Below are positions 1 through 12,532 of a stretch of 64,000 nucleotides of DNA, piece by piece; positions within the stretch are counted from its first letter, which is position 1; each line of letters starts with the position of its first letter. Under the pieces are notes generated by a model. It did not search any database. It saw nothing but the letters and a program-made list of their open reading frames with translations, and was not told the origin of the DNA. Position numbers and translations under genes: made by a program. The stretch is from contig JACKQL020000001.1 of NCBI GenBank assembly GCA_018296165.2, forward strand, positions 1,240,001 to 1,304,000, read 5' to 3'. The DNA is from Termitomyces sp. T153 (lineage: Eukaryota > Basidiomycota > Agaricomycetes > Agaricales > Lyophyllaceae).

Positions 1-1425
<1,425 letters not shown>

Positions 1426-2391
1426 ATGGACGTGGACCCGCTGCACAAACTGCGCGATCTTATTGCCAGCGTCGGAGATGTTGACCAGACTCCTCGACAC
1501 AACCACAAAGAAATATATCGTATGTCTTGTAGCTCACAATCATACCACCGATACTCATGTCCCATCAGAATACATCGAGCGCGAGATCCTTTCACCCAAA
1601 TCCTCTATCATCAAACAAGTACCGCCACTCCAAGTCGTAATATACGCTATCAATAACATCTTATATCCAACCCTTGTCACACGTCGAATACCCCAACTAC
1701 TTGATCTCCTAGCAACTGTCGAATTTTATCGCAAGCGTACCCTAGCTTCTAGCCTTGAGGCAACCATCTGGAACGAATACTATGAGGTTCAGAATGAAAA
1801 TACTGTCTACCGTCTGTCTGAAGAAGACGGGACTTACCTCAAAAGGCTCGAGTCCGATAGTATTTCAATGCGGACTATGTATACCACACTAATCTCGGAG
1901 TGCTGCCAACTTGTGAGCTGTCCTTATCCTCCTCTCTGCACTGTTTCGAACACTCGTAGGATATGTACCTTCTCCTAACAGCGAAGCCTCCATCTATGAC
2001 GGATTTCCTGATTCGCTTCAACGAGTACTTCCCACGTCTCAATAAACAACACCACAGCAAATCACCTCGCCTATTCTGGTCTGACCTTTCCTCTGAAGAA
2101 ATTGTTCAGCTGTCCAAGCTTGGGGCCGACTGCTGTAGCCAAGCTCAAGAAATAGTCAGTTGGGCAACAGATTATGTTCGGAAGGGGTTTGTGCTTTCAC
2201 CACACTCTCTTCTAATCAATTTCCGATGATTCATGTACAGTGAAGCCATACATAGCGCTCTTTGGACGGAGGATTTTCAAGAAGCTTTTCCCATACCCTG
2301 TCAAGACAACGCCTTACTGAACCTCTTGGTCTACTATATTACGAAGGTGACCGAAACATCAGAAAAGGTTCAATCGATATTTTCCTCTTGA
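1426..2391 (+). CDS. Unrecognised 271-aa protein, four exons
   Basis: I do not recognise this family. Exons 1426-1519, 1569-1912, 1960-2186 and 2241-2391 are joined by introns GTATGT..CAG, GTGAGC..TAG and GTTTGT..CAG. They sum to 816 nt, an exact multiple of three ending in TGA, which supports an intact gene. The protein starts MDVDPLHKLRDLIASV and is predicted mostly helical, with leucine- and charge-rich stretches such as RRIPQLLDLLATVEFYRKR and FWSDLSSEEIVQLSKLGADC. There is no signal peptide, clear membrane segment or catalytic motif. It is convergent with the PDAT gene, whose stop lies 42 bp away. A soluble helical scaffold or adaptor is possible, but that is only a guess. Confidence 0.75.
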
Positions 2392-2433
2392 TATGAATAT
2401 GATCAAGTAGGGAAGGTTGCCATCGATAACATG

Positions 2434-5400
2434 TTAGTCCCATTCTATCTTCTTTGCGTATTCTCTAATGTTGGAGACATAGTTCTCAGTAATTTCATGA
2501 CCGACACCTGTGGCAACTTTCAAAATGATTTCGTTCAGGCCCGTCGATCCTAGAATATCGACGTGGTCGCTTGTATTGGCCCCCCCGCGTGGTATGGAGG
2601 CGATGGGCTGATGTGGGAGCTGCAAGTTCTTCCAGTCAAAACCAGCGACATTGCGAGATGCAGATGGTATCACCTCGACAGTGACAATTTTGATACCTCC
2701 TGGGTTCCATCTTGGTCGTTTCCAGCCCTCAGCGCACATGGCCCCAAGACTCAGCAAGCTAACCGTACCATCTCCCTCTCCCATCTTTATCCCATTTCGA
2801 ACCTTACCAACACATTTTCGATGAGACTTCCTTGTAATTGAATAAACATTTCCAAACACAAACCTTGGGGATCATCGTGTCATTTGTAAACGTAGCGTCA
2901 ATGCACGTTTGCTTCGCAGACGAGATATTGAATAATTTATGGTTGTCCACGCAATTACTTGAGGACGAATCTCGACATACTTGCTCAACGTCATCCTGAG
3001 TTATATCATCCCGGCTGTGGTCTCCTCTTCTATACCTAATGATACCATTGGTCACCATTGTAGAATGGATCCTTTTCCTTTTTCATGACGAACCAATATG
3101 AACGCTTAGGAGCTCCAGTCAGCTGAGGCAGAGGGGTCTAAGAGATCATTGCGTACTTCCGTTTCCTTTCCATGACCATAAACGCAATATAACTTCATTG
3201 ATGGAGCGTTTGGCAGTCTATCACTATGATGACCATTTCTTGGAAAAGACGAGATAGTCCTCACCTGACTTCGAGGGGGTTCGTCCATTTGGTGGGGTCA
3301 AGGTTGTTCTTTTCTAAAACTGTTTCGTCCCGTTCCAATCCAAAGGAATAATTCGTAGCGATCATTTTCTTATAATCCACTTTCAACGATTCGTTATGCA
3401 GATCATTCTAAAGGTCCTCACCTGGAAAGTCGAGGGCGTCTGTTCCAAAATCCACGTCCCCGCTTGTTCTGCGGTCATCTTTGGGTGAGCGGTCAAACTG
3501 ACTTCTTGGGCTTGTTTGAATGCTATCAGTTCGCCATGTGTATGGGCAGCATCCAGCTGATCGTCTGGAGCATGCGTGTCGTTTCCCCAAATTGCATTAC
3601 CACCCTTGGTTACATGAGTCATCCGTTTGTGTGAGAAAACTATGTCGATTTTTGAGTTTATACCTTTATCCACATACTGGCACTCCCAGCCCAACTTCGG
3701 AAGAGGTCTTGTCTTTCTTTGCGTGAGAAGAACCGCTCCAACACTGCATGAACAGCACAAGGTCAATGGAAAATGACTACGTTATAAGTAGGGCGAGCAT
3801 ACATACCATATGCGCCAGCTGGGTTCATCTGTACAGTATCTTTCATTTCTCCGGACAAAAAAGCAGACATTGCCTTAGCCTAGAGCAAAATAAGACCAGA
3901 CTAGCAAATATCAGTCGAAAGATGCGTACAACGCCCTATGAATATAAGGTTTGTAAACTAGAACGTGATCAAAAAAGATAACGACGAATTCACTAGGTGT
4001 GTCCCTGCAATCGATATATAGGCTTCGATGTGATTCTAAAGATGATTTCAAGACATTTTGTCCTCAAAGGATGAAGTGAATCACCTCCACCCATCGAGGA
4101 CCTCCACCTCCGTGGAGGGGTGACTCGACCCATTTAAAACTGGGGACAATAGTAAGACGATCAACGGAGGCTTGAGGCACTTGATAGTCTTACAAGTACT
4201 TAACTAAAATGTCAGCATCAACTTCAGCAGTAGGCCAACATACGCACCAGTAGGACCTGGACCGCGAGACACTGTAAACTCTATCTTAGTCTCTGAAGAG
4301 TTCTCAGGATAAATACCGTTGATCCCATTGAATGTGCGGCAATGACTACTTTCCTACATTGACGTCGTCTGGAAGGGTTCGGCTTCTGAGTTAGTGTTAA
4401 GTACAAGACATGAATCATGAATTAAGTACTTCAAACTCTCGATAGTGGTCTTGAGCCGAGAAAAATAACCATCTCTTTCTTCGAGGTTGTAATAGGAAAG
4501 TCGCCAGTCATACGGTGCTAAATATAAGTTGTTTGTGTCGTAATTGACGACAGCCAAATTCTCCACGATTTTGGACCTAAAGAAAACACAGCCAACCTCA
4601 GGTCAACTTATAGATAGTCAGTTCGTGTGACCAAACCAGATCCAGTAGCCTTGAACGAAGCTGCTCGCTGCATCAATTCCTTCCGCAGCTCGTATTTTGA
4701 CATTTGGGGGATCTAGCCCAGTAACTGGGTCCAGCATCATAGCCGATATCCACTTTTCTTTGTTGAAGGTAACTTGAGATATCATGTTAAACCCTCCCCA
4801 GAGTTTTTCACGGAAAAAGGCTCGGTAATCTGGTGAGGTAGACCAAGATTCTAAGCCCTAAAATCATGACAAATTGAACAATGAATAAACGAGTTCACCA
4901 CACGGAAAACCTTCAGCGCACAGTGGAAATCACGCCAGGAATAAGAATCACGGGATGAGTGGCACTAAGTCCTCTCGCCTTCATGGCGTCGCCGACCTGA
5001 AATTCTCGACCGTCGTTATTGAACTTCCAGATCTCTGGAATACTGTTGCGAAATCGCGACCACTCTGCTTCGACTCGTGTCAGGTCAAACCCTGGAAGGT
5101 CTGGAAAGTAGTGATTATATTGATCCATAAAAACGGATACATGCGCATGGATGTCCTGAATGTCTTTGGGCTCGATCACGGCCGAAGCAAGAGCCGTTCC
5201 AACTAAGTGGGGCGAGCATTTTCAAGTGGGTCTGAATGAAATTACCCCGAAACGACTCACGTAACAGACCCAGAGGGAATAAAAATTTCCCAGTCACGTA
5301 AAGAGGACGTGACTTTCATTGAAAAGGTCCTGTTAATGGATGCACGCGAACGTAAGTACAACAACGCTCAGACCTTATAAGCTTTGTATTTGGGAATTTT

Positions 5401-5514
5401 ATCTTCGATCTTTGTATTTGGAACATGGGTATCATCGGTTTTTTCTTGGTTCTGATCACAGGTGGCGGCAGAGTCTGTATCAGCCCAAGTCCTTGTCCGT
5501 TTCACGAGTACCAT
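2434..5514 (-). CDS. LRO1: Phospholipid:diacylglycerol acyltransferase (PDAT, LRO1-type), 685 aa
   Basis: PDAT moves an acyl chain from a phospholipid to diacylglycerol to make triacylglycerol at the ER. Reading 18 exons gives 2058 nt (685 aa plus stop), close to yeast Lro1. A short cytosolic N-terminus is followed by one membrane segment (LYVTGKFLFPLGLLLG). Next come LPGFDLTRVEAEW, GLSATHPVILIPGVIST, LAPYDWRLSYYNLEERDGYF, the lipase serine motif AAHSMGST, FLSGEMKDTVQMNPAGAY, KGGNAIWGNDTHAPDD, GDGTVSLLSLG (Asp) and SDHVDILG (His), so the Ser-Asp-His triad is present. Exons run 5514-5374, 5312-5261, 5202-4922, 4857-4637, 4576-4430, 4353-4317, 4221-4205, 4139-4085, 4035-3994, 3935-3930, 3879-3807, 3743-3664, 3604-3422, 3368-3265, 3223-3157, 3104-3094, 3035-2864 and 2802-2434. 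Three of these are microexons, reported separately. The family call is firm. Confidence 0.93.
3094..3104 (-). other. 11-nt microexon of the PDAT gene
   Basis: The exon CGTTCATATTG is flanked by an AG on its left and GTTCGT on its right in gene orientation. The neighbouring introns are 52 and 58 bp. Using it restores the conserved SYW-Y-RGD stretch in frame. Without it, the downstream exon is read in a frame that quickly hits stops. Confidence 0.7.
3930..3935 (-). other. 6-nt microexon of the PDAT gene
   Basis: The six bases GGCGTT sit between ATTCATAG and GTACGC. They split what would be a 114-bp intron into introns of 58 and 50 bp, both normal for this genome. They add Gly-Val and give GTHLGVAKAM, which matches the conserved PDAT sequence better than the version without them. 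Confidence 0.65.
4205..4221 (-). other. 17-nt microexon of the PDAT gene
   Basis: TTGATGCTGACATTTTA lies between an AAG acceptor and a GTTAAG donor. It encodes LMLTF plus two bases and joins HSMGST to FKWVE in frame. Skipping it shifts the reading frame and loses the conserved hydrophobic strand after the nucleophile. Confidence 0.75.
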
Positions 5515-5930
5515 GGACTGGTCGGAGGTTTCAAGGACCTCACCGCTTCATAAACAAAGATACATACTTAAACAAATAAGGCAAGCACCCAGTTCAGGCA
5601 CAGGTTTCGCGATCACGTGAAGCCAGCCAAGCCTATTATTTCTAAGTCTATTATTTCTGTAGAGAGTAAGTAATAGGCTTTGAGAGGGGTTTTGGAGTTT
5701 GAGGTATCCACTCAAATCCTGATGCGAATTAGAAAGTTTTGACTTTGTTTATATAGTAAAGGTGGTCAAACTTAATTAATTCAACAAATTTCAAGGCTTC
5801 GAAAACACTCGGAATTACACTTTGTTGAGATGTAAAGTTGATTTAGATTTGATTTTTAGATATTCAAACTTAGGAGTACAAGTAAAGTGGGTTCAATGAA
5901 TCAATTAAAGACTCCAAAATCAAAATGTGC
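5515..5930. other. PDAT upstream region and repeat-block boundary
   Basis: No gene is visible. Base composition shifts to AT-rich with very few CG dinucleotides from about 5.7 kb onward, marking the left edge of the repeat block. Confidence 0.5.
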
Positions 5931-8264
5931 TATTGGCCCAAGATATGTCCGGACCCCTCCTTTTTATATATGCTCTCCCATGCGTGGACCATGATGACTA
6001 TCATACAGTTTTGTTGTCATCCGGTCTGTCTGTTGGCCAGCACCAGGAATTTTCTCCTTTGTACCATGTGATGCACCTTGGCATATTTTTTACTGGTCTT
6101 TCCACCCTGCTTCCTACTAGTTTCATTGGTGATGGTGCAGTTGTTTAGTAGGGTTTGTGGGCCTGGGTGAGGGGGTAGGGGTATGGGAAAAAATGTGGAT
6201 ATGTCATCAAATGAAACAGATGCCCAGGCCATCAGTATCAATTGTTGAGGACCCAAGATGAGCTGACACTGCCACCTGTCAGGTGCATCAGCTATTGGTT
6301 TGATCACTTTCATGATCACTGACATGTCTAGGTCTTATTTGTTCTGTCTGTGCTGCTGCTGGTCATCCAGCAGTAGTCTTTGGGTACCTTTGGTGTTATC
6401 TTTGAAGTAAGTGCCCTCCATGTCTACATTTTTCAGCATTTGCTTACAGGTTTCAGCAGAATGTGGGTATATTGAGAGGGTTTCTGCTTTATTGATTACT
6501 TTGTTGTTCTTCATTGGTGAGAGATATCACAACACCTACCCTACACCTTTACTGACTGCCTCCAGTCAGTTCAGCACCTCAACAGCACCAAAGGACCCTT
6601 GATCTCATCACTATTTATCAATTTTTACAAGATTTTTATCCTCTTCAATGACAAAAATCATTTTTACTTTTCTGCCTTTCATTCTTGAAGTTTTTGACCT
6701 TAATTGTATTTGCAGTAGCTTAAATAGGCTTAAACATGACATCAAACACTTAATCATGCCTTAGCCAACTCCATTTTTTTGCAAACCTCCTACCACCCCA
6801 TGCACTGCTGCTTCCAACACTTTTCCCACTGCTTGTCCCAATCTGACTGATTATGCCATGCTGCTTGATGGGACTATGAAGCAGAATGGCATGGGAGTGA
6901 TCATTTCCATCTTTCATTACCCTCCCTTCACCACTGCCATGAGAGATATACAGCCAAGACAAGGGAGCTCTCCTTTCATGTTGTAGATCACATGTGTTAT
7001 CTGGGCTTCCTTAACTTGTTAAGTCTGGCCCTTCCCCTGACTAATCCTCCTGTTATTACTCATCTGTCCTTCTTTCTTAGTCTTTCTCTAACCAGGCTGA
7101 CTTCTCACTTATTGTCAAGCAGTCTGGGCTGTGCAACAAGCTTTTGACTACTTCAAAACTTTGTCTGATACAGCTGAGGAAGCTTTGAGTGGGGCTAAGG
7201 CTTTCATTACCTTGACCAATGCAATCATTAATATTGACAAAAATTGATGGGAAGTAATGTGTTGCAAGTGAGAGGCTGATGCCATAAGCCCATATCTCTT
7301 TTCCTTCTCCCTGCTTACCCTCATCTTCTTCTTTCTTGCACATTTTCTTACACACATAAATGTCATGCTCAGGACCAGGACATTATGTTAGGTCTGTTGG
7401 CTCTTAAATTCAGGAAGCACAAGGCTAACATGAGTTTTTTTCCAGCCCATAAACCTAAAACACTTATGCAGTATATCAATATGCTCCTGCTGACCCTTAC
7501 CAAACCTCAGCCCAAAAATGTCAAGGTCTTGTCTGTCACTGGTGTGTGCTCCTCATAACTAGCATTATTTATTGTTTTTCTCACTCCAAATTTTATTAGC
7601 TGACCACAAACTCAGCAGCAAGGCCATGCTTACTTTGCTATTCCAAGTTAATGCTGTTCTCAACACCAAGAATGGATCAGTCCTACATGCCAATTTGCAG
7701 AAGTGTCATGATGCCATAGACCTCACTGCACAACAGCAACTCTATGCTCTTGACACTTCTCCCCAAACCTTCAAGCTTATTGCTGTGCACTTTGACCACC
7801 TTGACCAGACTGTAAGCTATCCTGAAGTTAATCAGACTGGTGACCCATCTATGGGACCTCATGTCTTGCCCAAAGTACATCTATTTTACTTCTTTTTCCA
7901 TTGATTAATGTCTTAGGCTGTTGACTTCAATTTAGACCTTGAGTTATTGGACCCCCTCAGGACAAATTCCATAGCACTGCTACCACCATATAAAAGACCA
8001 CCCCTCTGCAAGCACATTTGTTGTCTTTTGTCTGTGGTAGTTTATTTATAGTCAACCCCTTCCTCATCATGCATACCCTAAATATAATGTCATTATCGCC
8101 AGAACTTTTGTGTGACCTTAGGTTTATTTAACTTTCAGTCTCTTCAAGTTTCTTGCATGTCTTTAAGCTTACAGCTTGGCTTCTTGATCCTTTCTTCAGT
8201 TCCTCTTCAGACTCACTAGCCAATTTTTGTTAGCCTGCAATGCTCTCATCAAACCATATAACTC
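5931..8264. mobile_element. Decayed, CG-poor repeat-like DNA without recognisable domains
   Basis: The composition matches the decayed transposons to the right: TG/CA-rich and almost no CG. Stops are frequent in every frame. A fragment at 7572-7904 (+) is open for 110 codons but matches no family I know. By position this should be the 3' half (integrase side) of the minus-strand Gypsy whose RNase H and gag lie to the right, but I could not find integrase motifs, so this is inference only. Confidence 0.35.
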
Positions 8265-8640
8265 TCATTCTGGCTGTGAGAAACATGCTTCATGCTCATT
8301 CAATATGATTGAGCCCAACTTGGCACAGGTGCACTGCTCCAGATTGCCAGGATTCTCTTGAAAAATACCAAATTTAACAGCTATCCAAGATATATCAACA
8401 TAAAATATCACTGCTCCCTCTGATTCATTATCTGCAAGTTTCCAAGGAGCACTCTCAGCCAACAGCTTCTTCATCCTAGCCATAGCAGCACACTGCTCTT
8501 TCTCCAAAAACAAAAGGAACATTGTTCTGAGTTTATCAATTGACAGGTGCTGCCACCTTAGCATAGTCTTTGATGAAGATTCTGAAAATACCATAAGTAT
8601 GCAAGAATGCTTTCACCTCTGACTTGCCTCTACAATCACC
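8265..8640 (-). pseudogene. Ty3/gypsy pol fragment (RT tail and RNase H), decayed
   Basis: The minus strand encodes KSEVKAFLHTYGIFRIFIKD, the usual end of a Gypsy reverse transcriptase. A stop follows, then MARMKKLLAESAPWKLAD, VDISWIAVKFGIFQE and KLGSIILNEHEACFSQPE. The last three match the RNase H-like region of a fungal Gypsy group (D-T-S-W / LNEREARFSQPKREL type). Arginines are replaced by Cys, His or Trp, as expected after CG to TG/CA decay. The gag of the same element lies 5' of it (higher coordinates). Confidence 0.65.
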
Positions 8641-8951
8641 CCAATCCATAACAATTGCAAATCTCTTGGTCTCTAGTTTCTGTCTCTGATAAGAACATTA
8701 ATGACCAACTAACACTATCTTATCTTTATAGATTACTTACTTTTACCTGAGAAAGTTCTTCTTGCATATTTGATTTGCTAAAGTACATGACATGTAGGTG
8801 TCCAGGGCAGGAGCCAGTGTGCAAAGTAGTGTAACCTGGGCAGAGAAGGCATTGGGGTTGATTCTATGATTCAGTGCATCTTCAGGGTCTAAATTGCTAA
8901 ATTGTTTTTTTGCATACTAGAACTCAAATTCATCTCTGTCAATTGTCCAGA

Positions 8952-9728
8952 CTACATACCCCAGTACATTCTGTTCAGAGCACTCCTGCATAAAGTGGCC
9001 CAGCTTGTCACATAATAGGCACAGGCCAGCCCAGTGCTGCTGTTCCTTTGTAGCCCTGGGAACAGTAACCCATGGGGGCCAAGTGTTGTGAATTTGGGTG
9101 GCTTGGAGCTATTTGTCACTGGAGTCCTCATTGGGGCTTCCTTTGTTCTCCTGCTTGATCTCCAAGGCTTCCTTTTGCTCCAGGGCTGTTGCTTGTAGTC
9201 AGGCCTCCTGGCTGGGTGTGGGGGTGCCAGGGGGCAGCCTGCAGTTAAGGAGAGTCTACCAGAGATGATTCCAGAGTTGGTGGGGCATGGAGAGTAAGTG
9301 GTGCAAGTCTGCCAGGTAGTACTTTCAAGTGTTGCCAGGTTTGCAAGTGGGGCCAAGTCTGGAGGGGTTCTTTTAGTAGCACTGGTTGATCTGGGTAATG
9401 AGGTTCTTGAGCCCTTTGTATGTGGTCTGCTTTGGAGCAATCCAGAGTACTTTGTGGATGCACTTGGAAAGGGCCTTATGGAGTTGGAACTGTAACATGT
9501 TGTAATTCCAGCTCATCTCATAAGCTTCCCTCTCAAATTGGACAACAAATGCAGTGAAGCATTTGTTGAGCTTAATTCAGAAGGAGATCAATTTTTGCTC
9601 AGCCTCTGCCACAGTATTGTAGATGTCAAACTTCTCAGGGAACTCTTGGATGAAGGTGTCCAAGCTCATGAACAATGGGTGGTGGAGGTTGTAGCAGAGT
9701 AGGGCCATGTAATGGTCCAGCACAATCC
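8952..9728 (-). pseudogene. Ty3/gypsy gag fragment, decayed and cut by LTR-X
   Basis: Reading the minus strand across frames gives a retrotransposon-gag domain: FIQEFPEKFDIYNTVAEAEQ, then FVVQFEREAYEMSWNYNMLQ and IHKVLWIAPK. About 150 codons later there is a zinc knuckle, CLLCDKLGHFMQEC (C-x2-C-x4-H-x4-C). Several stops interrupt it. The 5' side ends abruptly at 9729, where the old LTR-X starts, so this gag was the target of that insertion. The rest of the gag is not seen elsewhere in the window. Confidence 0.65.
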
Positions 9729-10206
9729 TGTCATGACCCACTCCTTGAACCCCCAAACATTGTTCCCAACCTGCTTGCTCCTCTAGAGTTCCCCCCAATG
9801 CCCCATCAAACTCCCCCAACCTTTGTCCACCCTCTGCACCCACTCTGGGTAACTTTGACACTTCTCTGGCAAACCCCAATGGCCCCCTGGCTAACTCCAA
9901 CACCTTCTCCACAGCCATCAACACTTCCCTTGACTCCCCTGAGCCCCTGAGACCCTCCCCCACTGTTTCTGACTCTGGTATATGTCACCAACTCATCTCC
10001 CTGCTTTGCCTGACCAGCCCTAGAGCATTATGACAACTCTGGAACAACTTGCATCCTTAACTGATCCCATCAGAATATCACTGTGGCCTATCCCTTGATC
10101 ACAACTGACACCTGTCAACTCTGCACAGCTCTGTTGAGCCCTGCTGCCAGACCTGCTGTCCCCCAGAGCTCTCCAGTAGTCATTATATAAGTCATAGAGT
10201 AGCTCC
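9729..10206 (+). repeat. Old 5' LTR of LTR-X, part 1 (cut by Copia)
   Basis: It begins TGTCATGACCCA where the young copies have TGTCACGACCCG, that is, CG changed to TG and to CA. It then follows the young LTR through the TATA region (ATTATATAAGTCATAGAGTAG) and stops where the Copia LTR begins. The continuation is at 16,561-16,828 and 17,975-18,392. Confidence 0.85.
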
Positions 10207-10446
10207 TATTGCAGCTATTCATGTGCAAGGAATCAGACACTGGGCCTGATAAGCTATAGACTTATATCTGGCATCTAGCATCTCATATTCAGTAGATGGA
10301 TTGGTATATAGTACTGTAATAAACATACCTGGCATCTTGTATTCAGTAGATGGAGAATAGAAGATGGCCAGTGAGCAAAAATAGTCTACAGTCATGTAAG
10401 TGAGCAGTAAGTACATTGTGAGGCAGTACTGGCACTTGCAGCCTCA
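10207..10446 (-). repeat. Copia 3' LTR
   Basis: This matches 16,321-16,560 base by base over most of its 240 bp. In element orientation it is preceded by the purine-rich tract AGGTGGGAGTGT (10,447-10,458), the polypurine tract that primes plus-strand synthesis. Confidence 0.88.
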
Positions 10447-11021
10447 ACACTCCCACCTAACAGAGTGCCCACAATGTCACTGAGATCAGTCCAGAAGAAC
10501 TCCCCAACAATGCCCATGGCCCTATGGAGCTTGGTGATGACAGGCCAGGTGAGGTTTCTGGTTAATAGATCAGCTGCCATGTCTTCTGAGGGAATATAGA
10601 AAAGCTTGAGTTTTCTGTTGTAAGCAGCTTGGCATAGCCAGAACCAATGCCAGTTGAGATGCTTCAAGCAACCCATGTGTCCAGGCTGTTTCATAATGGA
10701 GATTGCTGACTGGCTGTTGAGATTAAGTGTCATTGGGATTGATTGTAGCATACCAATGTTGCTGAGAAAATTGCATAGCCAACAGAGCTCCCTGCCAGTT
10801 TTGCTGGCAGCAACAAACTTAGCCTCAGTAGTAGACAGCATAACAATGGTTTGCTGCTTAGATATCCAGCTGACTGTGCCGCCAGCCACTGTCAGCACAG
10901 AACCAGTGGTGGAATGGCTGTTGTCTACGTTGCTACTGTGGTCAGTGTCAGAGAATGTGATAAAGGGGGAGGGGGGTTGGGCTGCTGCATCTGCAGAGTA
11001 TTTGATCCTATAGTCAAGCAT
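10447..11021 (-). pseudogene. Copia RNase H domain, decayed
   Basis: The open minus-strand stretch contains FSDTDHSSNVDNSHSTTGSV, VSWISKQQTIVMLSTTEAKF and IPSEDMAADLLTRNL, which are the Copia RNase H blocks (D, E and D positions recognisable). Arg and Ala positions are altered in line with CG decay. It is the 3' end of the Copia polyprotein and abuts the 3' LTR. Confidence 0.82.
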
Positions 11022-11348
11022 GCCTCAGATGTAGCGTAGAAAGTGCTTTATGGCTTTCCAGTGCTTTGGTCCAGCACAGGCATTGAAGTGGCAGAGGATG
11101 TCCATAGAAAAAGCAATGTCAGGGCATGTGCACATTGTGAGGTAAAGCAGAGTGCTGGTGGCTTGAATGTAAGGTACATTTCACATTTCCTTGACTTCCT
11201 CTAGCATCTAAGGTGAGTCAGCCTTGGATGAGCAAACACCCTGTGCAAGCAGTGTGGGTGAGGCTTTGCAGTCAAGCATATTAAAATGTGAGAGCACCTC
11301 AATGGTGTAGAACCTCTGATTAATCCAGAGTTTGTGGTTAGGGCAGTC

Positions 11349-12218
11349 TCACATGACAACCACACCAAGGAGACCCATCATGGGTCCAAGGTGGCACAAC
11401 TTGAAGAACTTCCAAAGCTCTGTGATGACTTTTATAATGGCTGGTTTGGATTTGGAGGCAAGGGTCATATCATCAATGTGGATTGGAATAATGATATGGA
11501 CATTGTTGTGGATGTAGACATACATGCATGGGTCAGAAGTGATACAAGTGAAGCCAATCTTTAAGAAAACTCTATGCATGTGTCTGTTTCAAAAATTCAT
11601 GCCTTGCTTTAAGCCATAGATCTTCTTCTCCAGCTTGGCACATGCATTGCCATTGCTGGGTTGGCATTTGACATTGGGTGACATGGTTTTGGGGAAGCCT
11701 TCTGGGAATTTCATGTAGAGCTCAGTGTTCACAACACTGTGGAGGAAGGCAGAGGAAATGTCAACCAATTCAAAGTGCATATCATCTGCGGCAGTGAGGG
11801 CAAGTATGGTGTGAACTGCAGCCCAACAAGCCATTGGTGCAAATGTTTCATTGAAGTCAATGCCTGGATGCTGGCTGAAGCCCTGGGCTATGAGTCATGC
11901 CTTGAACCTTTCAATTGCACCATTGGGCAAATGTTTTACCTTGAACACTCAGGGCAAGCCAATAGCACAGCAACCAGCTGGAAGATAAACAGGGCACCAA
12001 GTTCCACTACTCTTGAGTGTGTTCATTTCATCACACATAGCCTTGTACCATTCAGCCACATTTTTGCTCACCATTGCCTCCTTGTAGGAACATGGGTTCA
12101 TATTGTGTGTGCCTACTTTGTAGGCAATGGTGGCATTGGCTGTGAGTGTGCCATAACCCCCAAAGTCAGCTCTATGCTTGACAAAAGCATGACCAGCTAG
12201 AAGTAGTGCATCATCCAA
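11349..12218 (-). pseudogene. Copia reverse transcriptase, decayed
   Basis: Read 5' to 3' on the minus strand: NPCSYKEAMVSKNVAEWYKA, then a segment FELVDISSAFLHSVVNTELY and PEGFPKT with KLEKKIYGLKQ (the RVT_2 palm). Then SDPCMYVYIHNNVHIIIPIH followed by IDD, where active elements have the catalytic YVDD or HVDD. Stops and frame changes separate the pieces, so it is not functional. Confidence 0.8.
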
Positions 12219-12532
12219 CTCACAGTTCAGAGTGAGGGCTACCTCCTGCTCTCCGTGTTCATCAATGTCTGCAACATCAATGTCCCATAGAGGCTGCTCA
12301 GGGAGAAGCTCAGGATAAGGTGATGGCAGAGGCAGTGGCAGTGGTTCATGTACAAGCAGTGACTCCTGATTTGTTTGGCAAAGTACTGCATTGCAGTACT
12401 CAGCATTGGGGTTGCGAGCTTGGAATCATACTTGTTGGCTAGGTTCTCATGGTGGCAGCAGAGGCTTGGGTTGTCATGCAGCCCTGGTTGGTAGTGCAGC
12501 TGGTAGTTGTGCATTAGTATCCTTGGTTGCTC

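Noticed and set aside
4140..4320. Possible frameshift making the PDAT gene a pseudogene
   Set aside because: At first HSMGST could not be joined to FKWVE. The 17-nt microexon at 4205-4221 joins them in frame with normal splice sites.
9245..9963. Several minus-strand frames here as separate genes
   Set aside because: They are pieces of one decayed gag on the left of 9729, and chance frames inside the old LTR-X on the right.
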